64,000 bases of DNA from Haloarchaeobius litoreus (GCF_024495425.1 NZ_JANHJR010000003.1:868001-932000); one strand, 5' to 3'; shown: positions 8,536-18,225, counted from the first letter of the stretch. The notes: a model not told the origin generated them from the sequence alone. A program made the numbers and translations.

Positions 8536-10650
8536 ATGGATTCCATCGAGGCCAGCGATTTCCACGAGCTCGCGAGCGTCTCGGACCCGCGGGTCGCGCC
8601 GGGGGGCGAGCGGGTGGCGTACGTCCGGACGGTCCCCGAGGACGACGAGGAGTACGAGGCGACGGTGTACGTCGCGCCGGTCGGCGGCGACGAGCCGCGG
8701 CGGTTCACCGTCAGCGAGGGGGTCGACGCGGCCCCGCGCTGGTCGCCGTCGGGTGACCGGCTGGCGTTCACGAGCACTCGCGGGGACGGCGACCGGAGCC
8801 AGCTCTGGGTCGTGCCGACCGACGGCGGGGAGGCCCGACAGGTCACGTCGGTCGTGGGCGGGGTCGCCACGCCGACCTGGAGCCCCGACGGGAGCCGTCT
8901 CGCGTTCGTCCAGCAGATGGCCCCCGACGACCGCGAGGCGGGGCGGGACCGGTGGGTCGACGAGGAGTACGAGCCGGCGAAGCCGGACCCGCGGGTCATC
9001 GACCGCACGGTGTACCGGGCGGAGGGTCGGTACTTCGACCGGAAGCGACCGCAGGTGTACGTCGTGGACGTGGACGACGCGGGCGACGTGGCCGCCAGCG
9101 AGAGCACGGACGGGGACAGCGCGGGCGAGGCGATCACCCGGCTCACCGACGCCGATGCGGACCACTTCTGTCCGTCGTGGGTCGACGACGAGACGCTGTA
9201 CTACGGCCGGCGGGTCCCCCGCGATGGCGAGGCCGACGCCGACGACGCGATCCGGTTCGAGCTCCGGACGTGCGACCCGACAGAGCCGGGCGACGACGAG
9301 CTGCTCACGCGCGACGAGGGCTGGGGCGGGCTCGTCCGGGCGGCGAGCGACGGTCGGGTGGCGTACTTCCAGTCACCCGAGGAGCGCTCCACCCTGCAGC
9401 AGACCGAGGTCCGGGTGTACGACCCGGTGGGCGACGAGACACACACGCCGACCGCGGGCATGGACCGGACGATGGCGTACCACGCCGTGCTGGAGTGGGG
9501 GGCCGACGAGGAGCGCCTGTACGTCACGACGCCCGACGAGGGCTCCGTGGTGCTCCGCCGGCTCCCCTGGGACGCCGACGACGGAGTCGATGCACCGGAC
9601 CCCTCGGCGGTCGTCGCGGGCGAGGGGATGGACGTCGACGCGGCCCACGTCGGCCGGGACGTGCTCGCCTACACCGCCAGCGAGTGGGACCACCCCGGCG
9701 ACGTGTTCGTCTCCACCCCGGGCGGGGGCGAGGGGACGCGACTCACCCGGGTCAACGCGGACGCGCTGGAGGGCGTGGCGGTCCCACAGCCGGAGGCGCT
9801 CCGGTTCGAGAACGAGGAGGGCGACGAGATACAGGGCTGGCTGCTGACGCCGCCGGACGCCGACGGCCCCAGCCCGCTCGTCGTCGACGTCCACGGCGGC
9901 CCGCACATCATGTGGTCCAACTCGGGGACGATGTGGCACGAGTTCCAGTCGCTCGCGTCGGCGGGCTACGCCGTCTTCTTCTGCAACCCGCGCGGCTCGG
10001 CGGGCTACGGCGAGTCGTTCATGCAGGCCATCGAGCGCGACTGGGGCGACGTGACCGGCGCGGACGTGCTGGCGGGCGTCGACCACGTCACCGACCGCGA
10101 GAGCGTCGACGGCGACACCGTCTTCCTCACCGGCGGCTCCTTCGGCGGCTACCTCACCGCGTGGCTCGCGGCGACCAGCGACCGGTTCGACGCGACGGTC
10201 GCCCAGCGCGGCGTCTACGACCTGCTCGGTTTCTACGGCGCGACGGACGTGGCCTACCACCTCGTCGAGGGCGACTTCGGCACCGACCCGTGGGACGACC
10301 CCGAGTTCCTCTGGGCGCACTCGCCCGTCGCCCACGCCGACGAGATCGACGCACCCACACTGGTCATCCACGCGGAGAACGACTTCCGGGTACCCGTCGA
10401 CGGCGCGGAGTTCCTCTTCCGCGCGCTCAGGAAGACCGGCACCGACACCCGGTTCGTGCGCTACCCGCGCGAGGGCCACGAGCTCTCCCGCTCCGGCGAA
10501 CCCGGCCACGTCGTGGACCGCATCGAGCGCATCCGCCGCTGGTTCGACGGCTACAGCGACCACCACGACGCCCCGCCGGCGCTGGAACGCGACCCCGACG
10601 CCGGCCTGTCGGCCGGCGGGAGCGACGACACCGGGACGGACGAGAGCTGA
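8536..10650 (+). CDS. S9 family peptidase (acylaminoacyl-peptidase / prolyl-oligopeptidase type)
   Basis: A 704-residue cytoplasmic serine peptidase that should trim oligopeptides. The N-terminal part is a WD40-like beta-propeller with TolB-type repeats (RWSPSGDRLAFTS, TWSPDGSRLAFVQ). The C-terminal alpha/beta hydrolase domain begins near residue 435. The catalytic triad is visible as Ser535 (GGSFGGYL), Asp616 (ENDFRVP) and His648 (REGHELSRSG), in the usual order and spacing. The length fits the acylaminoacyl-peptidase group. It is monocistronic, converging with the histidine kinase gene 6 bases away. Confidence 0.96.
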   Translation: MDSIEASDFHELASVSDPRVAPGGERVAYVRTVPEDDEEYEATVYVAPVGGDEPRRFTVSEGVDAAPRWSPSGDRLAFTSTRGDGDRSQLWVVPTDGGEARQVTSVVGGVATPTWSPDGSRLAFVQQMAPDDREAGRDRWVDEEYEPAKPDPRVIDRTVYRAEGRYFDRKRPQVYVVDVDDAGDVAASESTDGDSAGEAITRLTDADADHFCPSWVDDETLYYGRRVPRDGEADADDAIRFELRTCDPTEPGDDELLTRDEGWGGLVRAASDGRVAYFQSPEERSTLQQTEVRVYDPVGDETHTPTAGMDRTMAYHAVLEWGADEERLYVTTPDEGSVVLRRLPWDADDGVDAPDPSAVVAGEGMDVDAAHVGRDVLAYTASEWDHPGDVFVSTPGGGEGTRLTRVNADALEGVAVPQPEALRFENEEGDEIQGWLLTPPDADGPSPLVVDVHGGPHIMWSNSGTMWHEFQSLASAGYAVFFCNPRGSAGYGESFMQAIERDWGDVTGADVLAGVDHVTDRESVDGDTVFLTGGSFGGYLTAWLAATSDRFDATVAQRGVYDLLGFYGATDVAYHLVEGDFGTDPWDDPEFLWAHSPVAHADEIDAPTLVIHAENDFRVPVDGAEFLFRALRKTGTDTRFVRYPREGHELSRSGEPGHVVDRIERIRRWFDGYSDHHDAPPALERDPDAGLSAGGSDDTGTDES

Positions 10651-10656
10651 GCCCGG

Positions 10657-13149
10657 CTACTCCGCGACGAGCTCGACACCGGTGAACTCGAAGCGCGCAC
10701 CGCCGTCCTCGCTCTCCGTCACCCGCACGTCCCAGCCGTTGGCCTCCGCGACCTGTGCCACGATACGGAGCCCGAAGCCCGTCCCGCCGGCGCTCGTCGA
10801 GTAGCCGGCCTCGAACACCCGCTCGCGCTCGCTCTCGGGGATGCCCGGGCCGTCGTCGGCGACGTAGAACCCGTCCGTCAGGTCGCCGACGGTCACCGTC
10901 ACCCCGCCATCGGCGTCGTCCGCCTCCGTCCCGTCGTTCGTGGAACCGTGTTCCACGGCGTCCCTGCGAGCGTGCGAGCGGGGGCTCGTGGAACCGTGTT
11001 CCACGGCGTTCCGGAACAGGTTCTCGAACAGCTGCCGGAGCCGTCCCTCGTCGGCACGGATGGTCCGGTCGGTCTCGGTGACCAGCGTCGCGCCGCGCGT
11101 GTCGACGATGCGCCAGCAGTTCGGGACGAGCGACGCCAGTTCGACGTCGGTGACCGCGGTCGACGTCTCGCCCTCGCGTGCGACCGTGAGGAGGTCATCG
11201 ATGAGCGCCTCCATCCGATCGTGTGCGTGCTCGACGCCGTCGAGGTACTCGCTGTCGCACTCCTCGGCGACCAGTGAGAGGTTCAGGCTCGCCACGTTCA
11301 GCGGGTTGCGGAGGTCGTGGCTGATGACGCTCGCGAACTCCTCCAGCCGTTCGTTCTGGCGCTCGAGTTCGGTCTGGCGCGCCTCGAGGTCGGCCCGCTG
11401 CTCCTGGGACTGGAGCGCCGTCTCCCCCGCCGTAGCCAGGATGCGGGCCAGGAACTCGTCGGTGTCGTCGAGCGCCCGCGGGACGGTCTCGCCGACGGAG
11501 ATGGTGCCGAACTCCCCCATCGGGAGCAGCATGAGGCTCCGCAGCCCCGTGCCACGGTCCACCGAGCCGTCGAGCGACTCGATGTCGTCGATGATCCGTA
11601 CCTCCCCGGACTCGTAGGTCTCCCAGTTGAGGCTCCCGTCCGCCGGCGTGAACACCTCCCGTTCCGGGAAGACGCTCCCGACCGCCTCGGTCTGTGCGAC
11701 CGGCACCAGCCCTCCCTCGTCGGGGTCGTACAGCCGCACGACGGTGAGCGAGAAGCCGAGTATCTCCTCGGCGGCCCTGGCGATGCGCTCGGTCACCTCC
11801 CGCGTCGAGTCGGCACGTATCAGGTCGCGCGTGGCCTCGTGGAGCAGCCTGAGGCGGTTCTCCCGCGTCCGGAGCGTCTGTTCGCGGACGACCCGGTCGA
11901 GCGTCGCCTCGAGGTTGTTCGCCAGTATCTCGACGAGGAGCCGGTCCGTCTCGGTGAACGCCGTCCGTTCCTTCGACGAGACGATGAACACGCCGTGGTC
12001 GCCGAGGGGGTGGATGGCGACGCTCTCTGCGGGGCTCTCCTCGGTCACCCGGTCGGACGTCGAGAGCGAGTCGACGTACACGGGCTCGCCGCTCCGGTAG
12101 GCGTCCCAGACAAGTGCCGCCCGCGAGCCGGGACTACTGTCCCGCTCGAACCGTGGGAGCTCGTCGAAGACGTCCGACAGGGGTTCGACCGTCGCGGCCG
12201 GTTCGAGCGCATCACCCGCCTCGTTCACCAGGTGGATACCGCTCAGCGGCGCGCCGATTATCTCGTCCGCGGCCGCGACCGCGTGGCCGGCGCTCTCCGC
12301 GAACGTCTCGGTGTACATCAGCTCCTGGGTGCGCTCGCGGAGCTGCTCCAGCTTCCGCTCGCGTTCGACGCGCTCGGACACATCGCGGCTGATGGCGACG
12401 AACCGGTCCGCCCCCTCCAGGTCGAGCCGCTTCACGTGGACCTCGACCGGGAACGACGAGCCGTCGCGACGCTCGTAGACGCCGTCCAGCCGGCGGCTCT
12501 CGCCGACGGCCATCCCGTCCCAGATGTCGGCCGCCTCCGCAGGCGAGAGTGCCCGGTCGAGCTCCCAGACCGTCATCTCGGTGAGCTCGTCGTGCGTGTA
12601 GCCCGTCGCCTCGCACAGCTTCGCGTTCGGGTCGATGATGGAGCCCGACGCGTCGTGGACGTTGACCATGTCGGGAGAGTCCTCGAACAGCACCTCGAGT
12701 CGGGCGGTGGTCTCCTCGAGCCGTCGCCGCCGTCGCTCGGCCTCGCTGGCCGACCGGCGGGCCGACACGGCGTTTCCGATGCGGTTCGCGAGGATGGCGT
12801 ACTGGTCGCTGCTGGTCCCCTTCTGGAGGTAGTCCGTCACGCCGACCGAGATGGCCTCGCTGGCGACCTCCTCCGACCCCTTGCCCGTGTAGAGGATGAA
12901 CGGGAGGTCCGGGTGGTGCTCGCGGACGGCCTCGAGGAACTCGATGCCGTTCTGCCCGGGCATGTCGTAGTCCGAGACGATGCAGTCCACGTCGCCGTCG
13001 TCGAGCAGCGCCAGCCCCTCGGCGGCGTTCGTCGCCGTGCTGACCGTCATTCGCTCGTCCTCGCTACGGAGGAACGTCGCGACGAGCTCGGCGAACGCCG
13101 GGTCGTCGTCGACGTGGAGGACGTCGATAGTGTCGGCTGTCCCTGACAT
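10657..13149 (-). CDS. Hybrid sensor histidine kinase: receiver, PAS, two GAF, HisKA, HATPase
   Basis: An 830-residue soluble sensor kinase. In order: a receiver domain (about 8-125, phospho-acceptor Asp60 in CIVSDYDMPG), a PAS domain (about 148-260), two GAF domains (about 275-425 and 435-580), HisKA with His611 (VISHDLRNP), and an HATPase with N-box near 714, DDGPGIP near 766 and GGTGFGL near 789. The last two GAF and kinase modules fit the bacterio-opsin-activator-like sensors common in haloarchaea. I chose ATG 13149; the frame extends upstream without homology. The N-box contains a 16-residue tandem duplication (see the repeat entry). No cognate output gene lies adjacent. Confidence 0.93.
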   Translation of the reverse strand: MSGTADTIDVLHVDDDPAFAELVATFLRSEDERMTVSTATNAAEGLALLDDGDVDCIVSDYDMPGQNGIEFLEAVREHHPDLPFILYTGKGSEEVASEAISVGVTDYLQKGTSSDQYAILANRIGNAVSARRSASEAERRRRRLEETTARLEVLFEDSPDMVNVHDASGSIIDPNAKLCEATGYTHDELTEMTVWELDRALSPAEAADIWDGMAVGESRRLDGVYERRDGSSFPVEVHVKRLDLEGADRFVAISRDVSERVERERKLEQLRERTQELMYTETFAESAGHAVAAADEIIGAPLSGIHLVNEAGDALEPAATVEPLSDVFDELPRFERDSSPGSRAALVWDAYRSGEPVYVDSLSTSDRVTEESPAESVAIHPLGDHGVFIVSSKERTAFTETDRLLVEILANNLEATLDRVVREQTLRTRENRLRLLHEATRDLIRADSTREVTERIARAAEEILGFSLTVVRLYDPDEGGLVPVAQTEAVGSVFPEREVFTPADGSLNWETYESGEVRIIDDIESLDGSVDRGTGLRSLMLLPMGEFGTISVGETVPRALDDTDEFLARILATAGETALQSQEQRADLEARQTELERQNERLEEFASVISHDLRNPLNVASLNLSLVAEECDSEYLDGVEHAHDRMEALIDDLLTVAREGETSTAVTDVELASLVPNCWRIVDTRGATLVTETDRTIRADEGRLRQLFENLFRNAVEHGSTSPRSHARRDAVEHGSTNDGTEADDADGGVTVTVGDLTDGFYVADDGPGIPESERERVFEAGYSTSAGGTGFGLRIVAQVAEANGWDVRVTESEDGGARFEFTGVELVAE
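10939..11009. repeat. Intragenic palindromic 48-base duplication in the kinase N-box
   Basis: The palindrome-like GTGGAACCGTGTTCCACGGC occurs at 10940-10959 and again at 10988-11007, exactly 48 bases (16 codons) apart. On the coding strand it gives AVEHGST twice, with SPRSHARRD between, just after the ATP-binding Asn of the kinase. Each unit is itself an inverted repeat (GTGGAAC / GTTCCAC). Confidence 0.9.
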
Positions 13150-13524
13150 GTGGACCAGTGTTTCCGTGTCGTCCCTGGGAGCGGCTAGAGTAAAGATGTA
13201 CTCGCCGCCCGGGGCCACGCGTGTCGTCGTCCCACCAGCGACGGTTCGTCGACCGCCGCGGGGCGGCCCGACCGCAGGCGTCTCCTCGCTACATATTGCC
13301 AAACGGGGGTGCGTTTCGAACGGAGATTTCTCCGGCTCGACCCGCCCTCGTCTATCGGTTCGGAGCCGAAACGAAGGGGTTCGGCCCCGGGGCCGAGGAA
13401 ACGGTAACCGGTCGCTCCATCGCGGTCCACTCGGCTCCGGAGGGCTCTATCGGGTCGTTTCAGACGGAGAATTTCCACGGTTCCCCCGCCGCCTGCGTGC
13501 GGGTTCGACGCGAAGCGAGGGGGT
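13150..13524. other. Intergenic region with a degenerate 70-base direct repeat
   Basis: 375 bases upstream of the kinase gene. Two related segments, about 13313-13385 and 13455-13527, share the same order of short blocks: GTTTC, ACGGAGA, TTTC, then a GGTTCG-like block and a GAAACGAAGGGGTT or GAAGCGAGGGGGTT end. The first ends in a 13-base match to the ORB tail (GAAACGAAGGGGT, 13368-13380). No gene is seen; small frames here lack protein character. Confidence 0.55.
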
Positions 13525-13734
13525 TCAGTCCACGATGATGTCGTCGTCGTCGATGTCGACGGACGAGCCGTCGTCGGTGCTCATCTCGTGCTGGTAGCGG
13601 TCGATCCATTCGGCGAAACAGTCGGGGCAGAGCCGCTGTGCGTCGATCTGCGTGCGGTCGACGGCCAGCTGGACGGTCCGCGAGAGCGCGTCACTGACTG
13701 GCTCGCCGCAGTCGTCACACGGGTCCTCGGTCAT
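13525..13734 (-). CDS. Small zinc-ribbon-like protein, conserved haloarchaeal type
   Basis: A 69-residue protein with two CxxC pairs (CDDC about 6-9 with a nearby Gly-Glu-Pro, and CPDC about 36-39), the usual arrangement of a single structural zinc site. It ends in an aspartate-rich tail (DIDDDDIIVD). I recognise the layout from many haloarchaeal genomes but no function. It lies 41 bases downstream of upp on the same strand, read in the same direction, so it could be co-transcribed with it. Confidence 0.8.
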   Translation of the reverse strand: MTEDPCDDCGEPVSDALSRTVQLAVDRTQIDAQRLCPDCFAEWIDRYQHEMSTDDGSSVDIDDDDIIVD

Positions 13735-13775
13735 GGGCGGACCGTCGCACTCGGCAGTTAAAGGCGTTCAGGTCC

Positions 13776-14453
13776 TCACGTCGTGCGGAACGCGCGGTCG
13801 CCCGCGTCGCCCAGCCCGGGGACGATGAAGCCGTTGTCGTCGAGATGGTCGTCGATGGCGACGGTGAGCAGGTCCGCCTCGGGGAACTGCTCGCCGACGC
13901 GGATGAGCCCGTCGGGCGCGCTGACCGCCGAGAGCACGATGAGGTGCTCCGGGTCCGGTGCCTGCTCGGTGACGTGGTCGAGCACCGCGTTCATCGTCGA
14001 GCCCGTCGCGAGCATCGGGTCGGCGACGATGACGGTGTCCTCCTCGTGTATCTCCGGCAGCTTCACGTAGTCGATGGTGATGGGGAACTCGCCCGCCTCG
14101 TTGCGGCCCGCCTCCTCGTCGCGCGAGGCCGAGATGACGCCCTGTCGGGCGCGCGGGAACGCCTTCAGCAGCCCCTCGACGAACGGCGTCGCGGCGCGCA
14201 GGACGTTGATGATGACCACGTCGTCGAGGCCCTTCACGCGCTCGCCCATCGTCTTCTCCAGCGGCGTCTGCACCTCGACGTACTGCGTCTCCATCCGGCC
14301 GTCGATGATCTCGTAGCCACAGATTCGCCCGAGCTTGACCAGGCCCTTCCGGAACGCGACCTGTTCGGTCTCGACGCTCCGGAGCTTCGTGAGCGTGTCC
14401 GTCGCCAGTGCGTGGGTGACGAGGTACGCGTCGCCACGGTCTTCGATAGTCAT
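13776..14453 (-). CDS. upp: Uracil phosphoribosyltransferase
   Basis: Converts uracil and PRPP to UMP in pyrimidine salvage. At 225 residues it has the usual length. The PRPP-binding loop is visible as [17 protein letters not shown] (about 131-147), with the flexible loop [17 protein letters not shown] before it and the uracil-binding C-terminal segment [14 protein letters not shown] chose the ATG at 14453 because the UPRTase family starts here; the open frame runs 159 codons further upstream without homology. Confidence 0.96.
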   Translation of the reverse strand: MTIEDRGDAYLVTHALATDTLTKLRSVETEQVAFRKGLVKLGRICGYEIIDGRMETQYVEVQTPLEKTMGERVKGLDDVVIINVLRAATPFVEGLLKAFPRARQGVISASRDEEAGRNEAGEFPITIDYVKLPEIHEEDTVIVADPMLATGSTMNAVLDHVTEQAPDPEHLIVLSAVSAPDGLIRVGEQFPEADLLTVAIDDHLDDNGFIVPGLGDAGDRAFRTT

Positions 14454-14645
14454 ACACCCAACAGCGCGGGCGAACCTGTAAAATCGTTCGATTCTCCAGT
14501 CTGGCGGACCACCCACGACCGAACGCGGGCACTGAACCTCCGAAGCGGGCGGGTCGAGTGTACCGGTCGAGCGGAACGGCCCTCCCCGACGGCACCGGAA
14601 GACCGTGGTTCGCTTCGCCATCGCACGGGTGAAACCGGATAGAAA

Positions 14646-14652
14646 GTTTATC
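14646..14652 (+). promoter_or_regulatory. TATA-like box for the DUF5828-type gene
   Basis: The sequence gtttatc lies about 33 bases before the ATG at 14683, in a locally AT-rich stretch (agaaagtttatcact). The spacing fits an archaeal TATA box and a transcript with almost no leader. Confidence 0.55.
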
Positions 14653-14682
14653 ACTGACGGGGGCATAGGCCGGTGCAAGCCG

Positions 14683-15375
14683 ATGGAAGAGAGTATCTCC
14701 GGGTTCAAGATCCGCGGCACCTGGCCCGAGGTCGTCGAACACGGCGAACGCGTCACCAGGGCACTACGCGACCTGGACGTGAACGACGGCGACCACGCCG
14801 ACGCCTTCGCCGAGTGGAACGAGTGGCGACCGAAGGCCACCGAAGACATCGACGAGGACGTCAGCGAGAAGACCGCAGAGCAGGCCAGCGTCGGCGAAGG
14901 GCAGGGAGAGAAAGCAGGCAAGCAACCCAACGAGGACGTCCAGACCGCCGGCGAGAAGCTCTCGCAGTCCTACGAGAAGCTGGAGGACGGCGACGCCGAC
15001 TCGGCGGTGGACAAGTGGAACGAGTCCATCGGGTACGTCGCTCGCGCGGCCGACTCGGCCGGCCGGAAGGCCCTGCGCAAGGTCGAGGACACCGTCTACC
15101 AGCGCGTGATGACCCAGCTCGCCCCGTACTACTTCGACAACGAGCTCGTCAGCGCGAACCTCCAGCAGTCCGCCGGCGAGGACGACGAGTTCATCTTCGA
15201 GGTCAACGTCAACGACGAGGACCTCAAGGGAGAAGTCGGCGACCGCCTCTACGAGTACGAGGACACCGTCGACCGCTGGCACGTCGACGTCGAGAAGGAG
15301 ACCACACACGTCGAGGCCGCCGAAGGCGTCGAACCGCCGCCGTCCGAGGACCGGTCGAAGCCGTCGACGAACTGA
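14683..15375 (+). CDS. Conserved haloarchaeal protein, DUF5828-like
   Basis: A 230-residue, highly charged cytoplasmic protein. The middle (about 40-90) is low-complexity E/K/A/Q, and the second half has a helical region ([18 protein letters not shown]) followed by an alpha+beta part ([21 protein letters not shown]) and an acidic end. I believe it belongs to the family catalogued as DUF5828, from memory of haloarchaeal annotations; that assignment needs a profile search. No catalytic motif is apparent. It is followed 121 bases later by a phosphate permease on the same strand. Confidence 0.75.
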   Translation: MEESISGFKIRGTWPEVVEHGERVTRALRDLDVNDGDHADAFAEWNEWRPKATEDIDEDVSEKTAEQASVGEGQGEKAGKQPNEDVQTAGEKLSQSYEKLEDGDADSAVDKWNESIGYVARAADSAGRKALRKVEDTVYQRVMTQLAPYYFDNELVSANLQQSAGEDDEFIFEVNVNDEDLKGEVGDRLYEYEDTVDRWHVDVEKETTHVEAAEGVEPPPSEDRSKPSTN

Positions 15376-15467
15376 ACAGAGCGTCGATACCCCGGGTTCT
15401 CACGGCGAGTGCGCGCCGTTCGACTGCACCACCAGAGCCAGCAACGGGACCCGTGAGACGACACCCA

Positions 15468-15474
15468 CTTATAG
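15468..15474 (+). promoter_or_regulatory. TATA-like box of PiT permease copy 3
   Basis: The sequence cttatag sits 26 bases before the ATG at 15497 in an otherwise GC-rich spacer, the expected position for a leaderless archaeal transcript. Confidence 0.6.
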
Positions 15475-15496
15475 CCGCCAGCCGACGCTCCAGGCA

Positions 15497-16681
15497 ATGG
15501 TAGGTGCCGCGACGATAGCGACGTTCTTCGTCGCGGGACTGGCGAGTCTGTTCATGGCGTGGTCCATCGGCGCGGGCTCCTCGGGCTCGACGCCGTTCGC
15601 GCCGGCGGTCGGGGCGAACGCCATCTCGGTGATGCGGGCGGGCTTCTTCGTCGGCATCCTCGGGTTCGCCGGGGCCGTGCTGCAGGGCCAGGGTGTCACC
15701 GAGGCGGTGGGCAAGGAACTCATCGGCGGCGTGACGCTATCGGCCGAGGCCGCCACCGTCGGACTGCTCGTCGCCGCGGTACTGGTCGCCATCGGCATCT
15801 TCGCGGGCTACCCCATCGCCACCGCGTTCACCGTCACCGGCGCGGTCGTCGGCGTCGGCCTCGCGATGGGCGGCACCCCGCAGTTCGGCAAGTACGTCGA
15901 GATAACGACGCTGTGGGTGCTGACGCCGTTTCTCGGCGGAGGAATTGCGTACGCCACCGCGCGGGCGTTGCGGGGCGACGCGCTGAACGAGGGCTGGCTC
16001 GTGCCCGGGCTCGCCGGGCTCGTCGGTGCTATCCTCGCGAACGTGGAGTTCGCCCTGCTCGGCCCGCCCGACGGGAGCGCGTCCATCGCGGCGACGCTCG
16101 CGCCTGTCCTCCCGCTGCCCGGCCTCACCGCGACAGTGCTGGTCACCCTCGGCATCGCGCTGGCCGCCGCACTGGTCCTCGCCCGCGACGTGGCCCGTGA
16201 CCAGGCGGGTGCACAGCGGCGGTTCCTCCTCGTGCTCGGCGGGCTCGTCGCCTTCTCCGCGGGCGGGAGCCAGGTCGGGCTCGCTGTCGGCCCGCTCGCG
16301 CCGCTGCTCTCGGAGTTCGACGTGCCGCTCGTGGCCGTGCTGGTGGGCGGCGGGCTCGGCCTGCTCGTCGGCTCGTGGACGGGCGCGCCGCGGATGATCA
16401 AGGCGCTCTCGCAGGACTACTCCTCGCTCGGGCCGCGCCGCTCCATCGCCGCGCTCATCCCGAGCTTCGCCATCGCACAGGTGGCCATCTTCTTCGGCAT
16501 CCCCGTCTCGTTCAACGAGATCATCGTCAGCGCCATCATCGGCAGCGGCTACGCGGCCGGCGGGGGCGGCGTGAGCCGCGAGAAGATGGTGAAGACGGTG
16601 CTCGCGTGGGTCGGCTCGCTCGTGCTGTCGTTCACAGTCGCCTACGCCGGCTTCACGGTGGTCGACGCGCTGCTGGTCTGA
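15497..16681 (+). CDS. Inorganic phosphate permease, PiT family (divergent copy 3)
   Basis: A 394-residue polytopic membrane protein with about ten to twelve hydrophobic segments. PiT-like motifs are present but more diverged than in the 0.4-3 kb pair: GAGSSGSTPFAPAVGANA near the N-terminus and FSAGGSQVGLAVGPLAP in the middle, where canonical members have GANDVANA. The Asn of the canonical GANDVANA motif appears as Ser in both halves, so the substrate could differ. Anion transport is inferred from the family. It converges with the CBS-domain gene 15 bases downstream. Confidence 0.87.
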   Translation: MVGAATIATFFVAGLASLFMAWSIGAGSSGSTPFAPAVGANAISVMRAGFFVGILGFAGAVLQGQGVTEAVGKELIGGVTLSAEAATVGLLVAAVLVAIGIFAGYPIATAFTVTGAVVGVGLAMGGTPQFGKYVEITTLWVLTPFLGGGIAYATARALRGDALNEGWLVPGLAGLVGAILANVEFALLGPPDGSASIAATLAPVLPLPGLTATVLVTLGIALAAALVLARDVARDQAGAQRRFLLVLGGLVAFSAGGSQVGLAVGPLAPLLSEFDVPLVAVLVGGGLGLLVGSWTGAPRMIKALSQDYSSLGPRRSIAALIPSFAIAQVAIFFGIPVSFNEIIVSAIIGSGYAAGGGGVSREKMVKTVLAWVGSLVLSFTVAYAGFTVVDALLV

Positions 16682-16696
16682 GAACGGGAGAACCGC

Positions 16697-18103
16697 TTAC
16701 TCCGGCTGGACCTCGCCGGGCTCCGGGTCGGGGTCATCGCCGTCGCCCAGGTCCCCCGCACCGTCCGCGATGCGAGCGAGGCGAGCCTTCATGATGCGGG
16801 TGTTCTCGACCTGCTCGACGGTTATCTCGATGCCGTCGTAGGTTATCTGCTCGCCCTCCTCGACGAGCCTGCCCGCGCGGTTGAAGATGAAGCCGGCGAT
16901 GGTCTCGAACTCCTCACCCTCGGGGAGGTCGATGCCCATCGCCTCGTTGACGTCCTCGATGTTGAGCTCGCCCTTGACGATGAACGTGTCGTCGTCGACG
17001 GACTCGATGGGCTCTTCCTCCTCGCCCTCCAGTATCTCGCCGACGATCTCCTCGATCATGTCCTCCATCGTCACGAGCCCTTCGGTGGTGCCGAACTCGT
17101 CGATGACGATGACCATGTGCATGCGGTTCTCGCGCATCTCGGCCATCAGCTCGTCGACGTTCTTCGACTCGGGGACGTGCAGCGTCGGCTGGATGAGGTC
17201 CTCCAGCTCGATGTCCTCGGGCTCCGCCTCGCCGTAGTTGTTGTCCCTGACGAGGTCGCGGATGTGGACGACGCCGATGACGTTGTCGAGGCTGCCCTCG
17301 TACACCGGGACCCGGGCGTGCCCGGAGTGGATGGCCGTCTCGATGGCCTCGTCGATGGCGGCGTCCTTGGGGACGCCCGTCATGTCCAGCCGCGGCGTCA
17401 TCACCTCCTTGGCGATGGTGTTGTTGAACCGGAAGATGCGCTGGAGCATCTCGCGCTCCTCCTCCTCGATGACGCCCTCGCGCTCGCCGGTCTCGATCAT
17501 GTCCTGGATCTCGTCGCGGGTCACGTAGGAGGTCTCGATGGCCGAGCGGCCGCCGGTGACCTTGTTGACGACCCTGGTGAGGTAGTCGAAGAGGACAATG
17601 AGCGGCAGAAGCAGGTACTCGGACCACTTCAGCGGGCGGGCGATGCGCAGCGCCCACGATTCGGTGTTCTCGACCGCGTAGCTCTTCGGTGCGCTCTCGC
17701 CGAACAGCAGGACGAGGGCGGTGATGGTGAGCGTCGCCACGGCGACCGCCGGTCCCTGGTCGAGATAGATGGCGAACAGCCCCGTCGCGATCGACGACAT
17801 CGCGATGTTGACGAGGTTGTTCCCGACGAGGATGGTGACCAGGAGCCGGTGGGGGTCGTCCTTCAGCTCGGCGACGGTCGCCGAGCCCGGCTTCCCCTCC
17901 TCGCGCATGGACTCGATCCGGTGCTTCGCGAGCGAGAACATCGCGATCTCGGACGAGGAGAAGAACGCCGAGAGGCCGATGAGAATCCCGATGGTCACGA
18001 CACCGAGCACCGTGATGACGGACTCCGAGAGGTTGACGCCGATAATCGGAACCTCGTACAGTGCGGGGGGCTCCACTGACGCGAGACTAAGCAATGAACC
18101 CAT
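16697..18103 (-). CDS. CNNM/CorC-type membrane protein: DUF21, CBS pair, CorC_HlyC
   Basis: A 468-residue member of the hemolysin/CorC/CNNM group, thought to act in Mg2+ or Co2+ transport. In order: an N-terminal leader helix and DUF21 membrane domain with three or four helices (about 20-190; SAFFSSSEIAMFSLAKHR is the family signature), a CBS pair (about 220-340; MTPRLDMTGVPKD and IVIDEFGTTEGLVTMEDM), and a C-terminal FAD-binding-like CorC_HlyC domain (about 360-445). An acidic tail follows. All family elements are intact and the length is normal. Confidence 0.95.
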   Translation of the reverse strand: MGSLLSLASVEPPALYEVPIIGVNLSESVITVLGVVTIGILIGLSAFFSSSEIAMFSLAKHRIESMREEGKPGSATVAELKDDPHRLLVTILVGNNLVNIAMSSIATGLFAIYLDQGPAVAVATLTITALVLLFGESAPKSYAVENTESWALRIARPLKWSEYLLLPLIVLFDYLTRVVNKVTGGRSAIETSYVTRDEIQDMIETGEREGVIEEEEREMLQRIFRFNNTIAKEVMTPRLDMTGVPKDAAIDEAIETAIHSGHARVPVYEGSLDNVIGVVHIRDLVRDNNYGEAEPEDIELEDLIQPTLHVPESKNVDELMAEMRENRMHMVIVIDEFGTTEGLVTMEDMIEEIVGEILEGEEEEPIESVDDDTFIVKGELNIEDVNEAMGIDLPEGEEFETIAGFIFNRAGRLVEEGEQITYDGIEITVEQVENTRIMKARLARIADGAGDLGDGDDPDPEPGEVQPE

Positions 18104-18225
18104 TCGACAGTGAGCCTTGGTAGCCCCCGGGATTAACTCTTTTCTTGTTTCCTGACCGGTTCGGCCGACTCGGGGGCGCTGCCGCGAGCGAAGCCCTTTC
18201 GGAGACGACGGCCCTACCTGTGGAC

